Part shown: piece after piece, positions 29,689 through 35,857 of the stretch
How the letters are laid out: every line of letters begins with the position of its first letter
Numbering within the stretch: the first letter of the stretch is position 1
NCBI GenBank assembly: GCA_016290195.1
Contig: JAEETF010000029.1
Location: 1 to 35,857, forward strand
Length of the DNA stretch: 35,857 bases
DNA from: Bacilli bacterium
Lineage (GTDB): Bacteria > Bacillota_I > Bacilli_A > RF39 > UBA660
Reading direction: 5' to 3'
Notes under the pieces: model-generated
Database searches by the model: none
Told to the model about the DNA's origin: nothing
Seen by the model: only the letters and a program-made list of their open reading frames with translations
Made by a program: the position numbers and the translations under genes

Positions 29689-31128
29689 ATGAAGTTATTA
29701 AGTGTTATTGTACTTGGAAATGAATATTATTTAAATTCAAATGATAATATTGAATTATTATTTTTTAAAGGTGGAAATTTAGAAAAATTTATTGAAACTA
29801 ATGCCACTGGAAAATATATTCTAATTATTAATCCTGAAGACAATATAAGTGAAAACTTTTTTGATATCATAATTAATAAATGTAATGAGAATTTTGATTC
29901 TTGCTTACTTAATTATCACCTTGAATATGACATAAAAAAAGATATGAAAGAATTAAATGATTTGTTTGAATTAAAACATAAACCATATAGAAATAGTTAT
30001 ATTTGGAGTTTTATATTTGAAAAGAATAAACTTCTTCAAGTTATGAAATTACCAAATAATAATGAATTTGATGAACAAATTAATAATATATTTACTAACT
30101 GTACATATCTTAATGAAGCAATTATTTATCACAAACCATATAGAAATAGTTATTTTTATGCAACCCCATATATAGACGTTAAACCAACTAAATATTTTAA
30201 AAATGTTATTTATGTAGGGAATTTTTGTAATGGTCAATTTAATGGATATATTTCTTGGCTTAATAATTTAGGTAGAATCTTTGGAGAAAAATATCAAATT
30301 ACAATTTTATATGATAATTTAAATGAACCAGTTAAAGAATCATTTAAAAAGTATTTTCATGTAGAACAATATTCTAGTTATTATAATTATATATGTAATC
30401 GTCTTTTAGTGACATATTCAACATATTATTATCCTAAAAATATCGTTTGTACTGATGAGAATTTTATGTTTATTCATGGTAATACTGCTGATTATAAAAA
30501 TGCCCGTGATTTTAAAGATGATATATATACAAAATATTTTGGAGTATCTAAAATTGCTGCTGATAAAGCAAAAGGATATTATCCAACAAAAGAAATTGAT
30601 TATGTAATTAATCCAATTAAAATTGATAATGAACTTGTAAAACCTCATTTAAAACTTGTTACTGCACAAAGAAACGATCCAATCAAAAGAGCAGATCGTA
30701 TTGAATTAATTGCAAGTATTTTAGATGAAGAAAATATACCATATACTTGGAATTTATTTATGGATTCAGTTGAACATAGAGTTGTAGGCGGTCTTGTTTA
30801 TCGTGAATCAACTAGTAACCCACTTCCATATATTAATGATGCTGATTACTATGTTCAATTAAGTGATAGTGAAGCATTTTGTTATTCAGTTGTAGAAGCA
30901 CTTTGTTTAAATACTAAAGTAGTTGTTACACCACTTGAATGCTACGATGAATTAAATGTTAAAGACGGTGAAAATGCTACTATACTTCCATTTGATATAT
31001 TTGAACCTGAAAATAAAGAAAAATTAAGAGCTGTAATTTTAAAAATGTATCAAGAAAAAGATAAAAAAATTAATTATCGCTTTAATTCTGATTTATATAA
31101 AAAATATAATGATATTTTTACAAAATAA
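29689..31128 (+). CDS. Two-domain glycosyltransferase-like protein (GT-A remnant plus GT4)
   Basis: The 479-residue protein seems to join two folds. Residues 1-150 outline a GT-A domain: MKLLSVIVLGNEYYLNSNDN and TGKYILIINPEDNISENFFD, where the DXD is replaced by NPEDN. From about 170 onward it is GT-B: VIYVGNFCNGQFNGYISWLNNLGR, FIHGNTADY, KLVTAQRNDPIKRADRIELI, then the E-x7-E motif in SDSEAFCYSVVEALCL (about 405-420). The C-terminal sequence VTPLECYDELNVKDGEN is typical of GT4. The peptide HKPYRNSY occurs twice (about 97-104 and 148-155), matching a 24-base direct repeat. It is a single gene, not clustered with glycan genes. It probably acts in the cytoplasm on an unknown glycan. Confidence 0.78.
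   Translation: MKLLSVIVLGNEYYLNSNDNIELLFFKGGNLEKFIETNATGKYILIINPEDNISENFFDIIINKCNENFDSCLLNYHLEYDIKKDMKELNDLFELKHKPYRNSYIWSFIFEKNKLLQVMKLPNNNEFDEQINNIFTNCTYLNEAIIYHKPYRNSYFYATPYIDVKPTKYFKNVIYVGNFCNGQFNGYISWLNNLGRIFGEKYQITILYDNLNEPVKESFKKYFHVEQYSSYYNYICNRLLVTYSTYYYPKNIVCTDENFMFIHGNTADYKNARDFKDDIYTKYFGVSKIAADKAKGYYPTKEIDYVINPIKIDNELVKPHLKLVTAQRNDPIKRADRIELIASILDEENIPYTWNLFMDSVEHRVVGGLVYRESTSNPLPYINDADYYVQLSDSEAFCYSVVEALCLNTKVVVTPLECYDELNVKDGENATILPFDIFEPENKEKLRAVILKMYQEKDKKINYRFNSDLYKKYNDIFTK
29977..30000 (+). repeat. Intragenic direct repeat copy 1 (24 bp)
   Basis: This copy matches 30130-30153 with one mismatch. The copies are 153 bases apart, in frame, and both encode HKPYRNSY. Confidence 0.7.
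30130..30153 (+). repeat. Intragenic direct repeat copy 2 (24 bp)
   Basis: This is the partner of 29977-30000; the single difference is a synonymous T/C in the His codon. Confidence 0.7.
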
Positions 31129-31148
31129 AAGCAACATTTGTTGCTTTT
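31127..31148. terminator. Bidirectional terminator between convergent genes
   Basis: AAAAGCAACA (31127-31136) pairs with TGTTGCTTTT (31139-31148), giving about nine usable base pairs, and T/A runs lie on both sides. It spans the stop codons' flanks of the two genes. Confidence 0.8.
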
Positions 31149-33349
31149 TATTTTATATTATCTTTAATAAATTTACTTAATGCATTATTTCCTTCATTAG
31201 ATAAATGAATATTATCTACCATTAAATAATTGTCATGAGATTTTATTTCACTGTAGAAATCTAATATAGTAACATTTTCTGCATCAACATTTATTTTATT
31301 TTCAGTAGCATTAACTATATATATTTCACTACCTTCACATAAATTAATAATTGCTTGATAATCTTCTGTAGTTAATTTAGCACTTTCATCAAATACAAAT
31401 AATAATTTATGAGTTAAAGTATTATTATCTATTGCTTCTTTTATCTTTTCTTTTAACTTAGAAACATCAAAGCTTTTATCTGTAATATATTGTACATCTT
31501 TAAATTCATGATTTATTTCATCATATGCATTTAATAATAAATCATTACCATAAAAACTAGTTTTACTATTTTGATTTTCTTGATACTTCTTTAATATTTC
31601 TTCTTTCTTAGCAAGTGCTTCTTGATAATAAACATCATATATAGCATTATATACTATTTCAGTATATGCTTTTCTTCCAACTCCATTTAAATGAATGCCA
31701 TCAGCATAAAAATATTCAGAATGACCTTTAGATAAATTCTCCCAATCAATAATATAAGATTTATCAAGATTACTTACATATTCTTTTAAACCAGCATTTA
31801 TATGAACATCAGAATCATTTGTAACTGTAACCCAGAATACTTTCTTATCACCAATAGTTTCCATCATAACATTACGACATCTATTGCCACATTCTCCATT
31901 AGTGCCTAAATGAATTAAAATAGGTTCTCCAAGCATATCATTATCTTTTAAATTACTTAAAATAGGATTTGCTTCATAATCAGTTCTAGATACTCTAGCA
32001 TCAACATAGGCATTTGGAAATTGATTATATAAACTATCAGAAGCTCCAAGCATTACAGAATCACCTATACAAATAATAGGTAAATTCTTAACCTTTTCAG
32101 CAATCTTATTTTCTAAATCATCATATGCACTAAGATCTTCAGCCCATTTTTCTTCTTCTTCTTTTAATTTTTTAGCATATTCCTCTTGTTTACTTTGCAT
32201 TACTTCAGCATTTTGATTTAATAATTCTTCTAATTGCTTCATTTCTTTAGTATGATCTTTAGCATCTACAAATTGATAAAAACCATAGAATGTAACTCCC
32301 AAAAATAGTGCCAATATTATATATTTAAGTGGTCTTTTCTTTTTAGATTTAAAATTCAAAGCAAAATGTAATAAGAATGATAATAAAATTGTAATAGCAA
32401 TTACTGCTGTAATTTTTAATGTTCCATCCATCTTAACATTTTGGAAAGCAAAATATACTGGATATTGAAATAAATACACTTCATATGAAATACTAGCACA
32501 ACCTTTAATAAATTTATCTAAAATATTTAGTTTTTTACTAGTAGTAGTTGTACCATATGATATAAGTCTGCAAGTAATAATTGTAGTAGCAAGCATAGCA
32601 AGTGCAAACCACTCTGACTTATCATCAATAATTAAACATAAAACAGTAAGAATGATTAAATAAGCAAAAAATATGATGCGATTTAATATTTTATTTTTAA
32701 AAGTAAATGATTTGTAATAACAATGAATAAAGCCAATAAAAAGGCCAAATATAATTGAAAACATTCTTGTAAATGTACCATAATACACAGGCATTATATC
32801 CATACTAGTACTACATAAATAGAAATAAACTGCACTAGCTATAGCTAGTATACCTAAAATAATGCAAGGTACTAATTTATGCAACTTATCACCCATTTTT
32901 TTAAATAACATAAATATAAATGGAAATACAAGTTCAAATTGTAATAAGATTCCAATATACCAAAAATGCATAAATGGTGAGCTTACATGTCTAGCAAAAT
33001 AATCCAATTTAGCTCCTAATTGCCAAAAATTATTATAACCAAATATTACAGAAAAAGTTTCTGGTTTCAAATTTAACCAATTAATTGATAATAAAGATAC
33101 AGCAAATATAGAAATAAATACTACTATAATAAGTGGTAAATAAATATGAGTTAATCTATTTAAATAATACTGCCCTATTTGAAACTTTTTATTTTTAAAA
33201 GCAGATTTGCAAGATAAATATCCTGTCAAAACAAAAAAAGTACAAACAGCTAAATATCCACCTTTAATGATATTTAAGTGATATAACAAAACTGCAATAC
33301 ACGCAAATAAACGTAATAAATCTAAATCTTTATAATATTTTTTTGTCAT
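31148..33349 (-). CDS. AT3-SGNH surface O-acyltransferase with an extra degenerate SGNH domain
   Basis: ATG at 33349 follows AGGAG. Residues 1-360 are an acyltransferase-3 (PF01757) domain of about ten helices, starting YYKDLDLLRLFACIAVLLYH (His24) with GGYLAVCTFFVLTGYL. A charged coiled coil spans 363-420. The first SGNH domain (424-575) has CIGDSVML (Ser431), HLGTNGECG and YADGIHL (Asp550, His553). Usual OatA-like enzymes end about here, near 600 residues. A second SGNH-like unit follows (596-733) with block I changed to FYGNDLLLN (nucleophile lost) but VDNIHLSNEGN (Asp712, His715) kept. AT3 carries acyl groups across the membrane and SGNH transfers them to glycans such as peptidoglycan or surface polysaccharide. 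Confidence 0.88.
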   Translation of the reverse strand: MTKKYYKDLDLLRLFACIAVLLYHLNIIKGGYLAVCTFFVLTGYLSCKSAFKNKKFQIGQYYLNRLTHIYLPLIIVVFISIFAVSLLSINWLNLKPETFSVIFGYNNFWQLGAKLDYFARHVSSPFMHFWYIGILLQFELVFPFIFMLFKKMGDKLHKLVPCIILGILAIASAVYFYLCSTSMDIMPVYYGTFTRMFSIIFGLFIGFIHCYYKSFTFKNKILNRIIFFAYLIILTVLCLIIDDKSEWFALAMLATTIITCRLISYGTTTTSKKLNILDKFIKGCASISYEVYLFQYPVYFAFQNVKMDGTLKITAVIAITILLSFLLHFALNFKSKKKRPLKYIILALFLGVTFYGFYQFVDAKDHTKEMKQLEELLNQNAEVMQSKQEEYAKKLKEEEEKWAEDLSAYDDLENKIAEKVKNLPIICIGDSVMLGASDSLYNQFPNAYVDARVSRTDYEANPILSNLKDNDMLGEPILIHLGTNGECGNRCRNVMMETIGDKKVFWVTVTNDSDVHINAGLKEYVSNLDKSYIIDWENLSKGHSEYFYADGIHLNGVGRKAYTEIVYNAIYDVYYQEALAKKEEILKKYQENQNSKTSFYGNDLLLNAYDEINHEFKDVQYITDKSFDVSKLKEKIKEAIDNNTLTHKLLFVFDESAKLTTEDYQAIINLCEGSEIYIVNATENKINVDAENVTILDFYSEIKSHDNYLMVDNIHLSNEGNNALSKFIKDNIK

Positions 33350-33381
33350 AACACACCATACTCCTGTACTTTATATTTATT

Positions 33382-33410
33382 ATTATATTACAAATCTAAC
33401 TTTATTTAAA
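33382..33410 (-). promoter_or_regulatory. Promoter for the AT3-SGNH gene
   Basis: The minus strand shows TTTAAA (33405-33410), a 17-base spacer and TATAAT (33382-33387). It starts right after the upstream small gene's stop at 33416. Confidence 0.5.
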
Positions 33411-33415
33411 GTATA

Positions 33416-33676
33416 TTATTTATTTAACCACAATTTTTTTATTATTTTTAAAGTTTGTGTTGATAAAAAGAAACCAGCACAAGGAACAACAGCACCTAAA
33501 AATGGATTAGTTGTATCAGCTATTTTCAAGTATAAAACAGCAAATATATAAGTTAAAATAATAATTAATATTTTTCTTAACCAAGATGTTTCCCAAGCTT
33601 TATCCCCTTCAACTCTTTTATTTCTTTCTTCTATTTTTTTTACTTTTAATTCTAATTCCTTAATTCTTTCTTCCAT
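33416..33676 (-). CDS. Small coiled-coil membrane protein (86 aa)
   Basis: ATG at 33676 follows AGGAGG. Residues 1-28 form a heptad coiled coil (MEERIKELELKVKKIEERN), followed by DKAWETSWLRK. Two membrane segments come next (ILIIILTYIFAVLYLKI and FLGAVVPCAGFFLSTQTL), then a basic end. The order coiled coil, KAWETSW motif, two helices with PFLGAVVP is one I recall from small conserved membrane proteins in many phyla, but there is no function to name. It starts nine bases after the DUF218 gene and is probably its operon partner. Confidence 0.7.
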   Translation of the reverse strand: MEERIKELELKVKKIEERNKRVEGDKAWETSWLRKILIIILTYIFAVLYLKIADTTNPFLGAVVPCAGFFLSTQTLKIIKKLWLNK

Positions 33677-33685
33677 AAAAGCCTC

Positions 33686-34885
33686 CTATATTAAATTATT
33701 AAAATAACCAATCATTATCAAAATTAATATTGAAAGATTAATTATTAAAATTAGCCAAATATGTTTTTTTCTTTCTTGAACTAAATTAGCAATAAATTCT
33801 CTAATTAAAGCGTTAGTATAAAAATACCATTTTGTTTTACTTCCCATACCTTCACAATCTATACCACAACTAGTTGCAATTATACCACTTCTAAAAACAT
33901 GATAATTGGCTGTTGAGAATGTTATTTTAGCACCTTTTTGTCTTTTTTCAATAATATTATTTGAAAACTTCATATTTTCAGTAGTATTTTTTGATTTATT
34001 TTCAATAACTATATTTTTATTTTCTATTCCTTGTGATAATAAATATTTTTTCATGGCTAATGCTTCAGATATTACTTCATCATCACCTTGACCACCAGAT
34101 GGAACGAAAACAATATTCTTTCCTGTTTTTTCTTTTTGTTTTTTAGCAAAATCTAAAGCTTTATCTACTCTTGATTTTAATAATGGTGTAAGACTACCAT
34201 CTTTACATATTTGACATCCTAGAATAATTATATAGTCTTTATCATATTTTGGTGTATGCTTTGCTGCTTTAATATTGCAATACAAAGTAGCTACTATCAA
34301 TGTATAAAGGTAAGATAATGTCACATTAATAAGAATATCAATTGTTAGCTTTATAATATTCCCAGATAGTAATCTAGATGTCAACATATATATTCCTTGA
34401 CTTCCAAATAATCCTATTAAAGCAAATATACCTAAGAACATTCCAAGTAAATTCTGATATCCAAAACCTTCTCTTTTTATTAATACTATATTAGTTATAA
34501 TACTATAAATAGATAATACTGCAATAAATGGTAATATTAGCATTGAAAAATAAGAAAATGATTTAAGAGTATTATTATATATATCAATAATATTTAATAC
34601 ATTCCAATTGCTAAATAAAAGATTTATATTTCTTAAAATATTTATATTAATAAATATAAGTAATCCTAAATTCATTATAATTGAATAAGAATACTTATTT
34701 TTTTTATATTGTTTTCTTATATATAATGTACATCCATATGAAATACGTATTAAAAATAATATTATAATTATTTGAATTGATTTACTTAAAGCTACGTTAT
34801 TAGTCAAATTAGTATTTTTTAATAAAATAATACTAACCAAAATAAAAAGAAGTGTTACAATTATATATTTAGTTTTATCTTTCAT
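33686..34885 (-). CDS. DUF218 (YdcF/ElyC/SanA-like) membrane protein
   Basis: The start is ATG 34885 (MKDKTKYIIV) with GAGGTG upstream; a GTG at 34894 is inside the ribosome site. The 399-residue protein has about seven membrane helices (1-210). A DUF218 domain (PF02698, about 218-370) follows: DYIIILGCQICKDGSLTPLLKSRVDKAL, FVPSGGQGDDEVISEALAM, IENKSKNTTENMKFS, FSTANYHVFRSGIIA. A last helix spans 380-398. The GCQ...D.L, SGGQG and T.NYHVFR blocks are the family core. E. coli ElyC and SanA of this family affect envelope integrity and lipid-carrier use; the reaction here is not known. It is paralogous to the next gene. Confidence 0.85.
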   Translation of the reverse strand: MKDKTKYIIVTLLFILVSIILLKNTNLTNNVALSKSIQIIIILFLIRISYGCTLYIRKQYKKNKYSYSIIMNLGLLIFININILRNINLLFSNWNVLNIIDIYNNTLKSFSYFSMLILPFIAVLSIYSIITNIVLIKREGFGYQNLLGMFLGIFALIGLFGSQGIYMLTSRLLSGNIIKLTIDILINVTLSYLYTLIVATLYCNIKAAKHTPKYDKDYIIILGCQICKDGSLTPLLKSRVDKALDFAKKQKEKTGKNIVFVPSGGQGDDEVISEALAMKKYLLSQGIENKNIVIENKSKNTTENMKFSNNIIEKRQKGAKITFSTANYHVFRSGIIATSCGIDCEGMGSKTKWYFYTNALIREFIANLVQERKKHIWLILIINLSILILIMIGYFNNLI

Positions 34886-34920
34886 ATATAACACCTCTTT
34901 CTTTAAATATTATAACATAT

Positions 34921-35857
34921 TTAAATATTATTAGCTAAATAAGTTATTGAAATCATTATTATTAAAAGTATAATTATTATTGTAAATACTATTATATGTT
35001 TTTTCTTTTCAGAATATAATGTTCCAATAAATTCTCTTATAAATGCATTAATCCAAAAATATGATTTGGTATTACTTCCCATACCTTCTATTTTTAAACC
35101 TTGTTCAGTAGCTATCAATCCTGCTCTTAAAACATGATAATTAGTAGTGGAAAAAGCAATATTCTTATTTTTATTATTAATTAAATTATTTGAAAATTTA
35201 ATATTTTCATAAGTATTTTTAGATTTATTATCAATAATAATATTATTCTCACTAATACCTTGATCAATTAAATAATTTTTCATTGCTTCTGCTTCAGAAA
35301 TTATTTCATTAGCGCCCTTACCACCAGATGGAATAAATATTAAATCTTTTTTTGTTTTTTTTAATTGTTCGTTTCTAAATTTAATTGCTCTATCAACTCT
35401 TCCTCTAAGAAGTGGAGTAAGAGTTCCATCTTTTCTTATTTGACATCCCAGTATAATTACATAATCTTTATTATATTTTACTTTTTTAATTACTGATTTT
35501 ATAGCAATTATAATGGTACCAATTAAAACACATTCCAAATAAGCAACTGTTAAATAAATTAATGATTCAATAAAATTATATAAATATGGTCCAATACTAT
35601 TCAAATTATAAATATCTATCTTTTGAGATTTCATTAATGTTTGATAAATATAATCTGGTAATAATGTTGAAATACAAATAAATATTCCTAAAAATAATCC
35701 TAATAAATTACCAAGTGATTTACCTTCTTTAATTATTAATCTAATATTACTTAAAGTTACTAATATAAAAGTAATAAAAGCTATTGGAAATAAATAAAAT
35801 GACATAAAAGATGTTGAACCAATTATACGATTAGTAGTATCAAATAATCCATGATAA
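34921..35857 (-). CDS. DUF218 membrane protein, tandem paralogue (5' end outside window)
   Basis: The frame stays open from the ATG at 35805 to the window end. The extra residues (such as GLFDTTNRIIGSTSFMSF) align with the corresponding part of the neighbouring paralogue, so about 100 residues are missing. The remaining part has several helices, then a DUF218 domain with DYVIILGCQIRKDGTLTPLLRGRVDRAI, FIPSGGKGANEIISEAEAM, IDNKSKNTYENIKFS and FSTTNYHVLRAGLIA. It ends with a helix (IVFTIIIILLIIMISITYLA) and IN. All family blocks are intact. It lies 35 bases upstream of the second copy on the same strand. Confidence 0.85.
   Translation of the reverse strand, partial: YHGLFDTTNRIIGSTSFMSFYLFPIAFITFILVTLSNIRLIIKEGKSLGNLLGLFLGIFICISTLLPDYIYQTLMKSQKIDIYNLNSIGPYLYNFIESLIYLTVAYLECVLIGTIIIAIKSVIKKVKYNKDYVIILGCQIRKDGTLTPLLRGRVDRAIKFRNEQLKKTKKDLIFIPSGGKGANEIISEAEAMKNYLIDQGISENNIIIDNKSKNTYENIKFSNNLINNKNKNIAFSTTNYHVLRAGLIATEQGLKIEGMGSNTKSYFWINAFIREFIGTLYSEKKKHIIVFTIIIILLIIMISITYLANNI

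Overview
The window looks like a chromosomal segment of a very AT-rich, low-GC Gram-positive lineage (Bacillota, Bacilli-like, possibly an uncultured gut relative of the former Tenericutes). The evidence is strong GGAGG/GGTGAT ribosome sites, TTGACA/TATAAT-type promoters, U-tract terminators, a T-box leader, DUF1292, GatCAB-based Asn-tRNA synthesis, lipobox lipoproteins and an OatA-like acyltransferase. The standard bacterial code fits: tRNA-Trp has a CCA anticodon, Trp is written TGG, and gatB ends at TGA. The organism name is inference only.

Layout. 1-3222 holds the end of a membrane protein, an 83-residue protein, divergent tRNA-Trp and tRNA-Leu, a protein with a duplicated HTH unit, a PF06541 membrane protein, tRNA-Ala and a cysteine-rich CFI-box-like protein. 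3336-8712 is a surface-glycan operon on the plus strand: an O-antigen ligase/polymerase-like protein, a monotopic phosphoglycosyl transferase and four glycosyltransferases. 8716-12825 continues envelope functions: a small unknown protein, an Ig-like plus SGNH hydrolase, a DUF368 (PopT-type) lipid-carrier transporter, a small membrane protein, a degenerate SDR and a LicD transferase. 13001-14540 is a stand-alone protein of five helicase-associated repeats, bracketed by 30-bp direct repeats. Formate-THF ligase, a lipoprotein, an unknown acidic protein, a coiled-coil protein with three 131-residue repeats and a DUF1292 protein follow.

19723-25081 is one unit for Asn-tRNA (and possibly Gln-tRNA) formation: promoter, T-box leader, tRNA-Asn, terminator, gatC, gatA, gatB, aspS. 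The T-box shows an AAC specifier overlapping GAA, and its UGGC matches the GCCA end of the tRNA-Asn encoded just downstream. The odd points are a canonical terminator between the tRNA and gatC, and a T-box terminator hairpin without a U-tract.

25101-35857 returns to the envelope: UppP, two bacterial PH-domain proteins, a DUF5698/DUF2179 membrane protein, a large lipoprotein, a GNAT protein, a two-domain glycosyltransferase, an AT3-SGNH acyltransferase with an extra degenerate SGNH domain, a small membrane protein and two tandem DUF218 (ElyC/SanA-like) paralogues, the last one cut by the window end.

No CRISPR array, rRNA, transposase, integrase or phage structural gene was seen. The strongest second-look items are the T-box/tRNA/terminator layout, the double-SGNH acyltransferase, the repeat-flanked helicase-associated-repeat protein and the 131-residue repeat protein.
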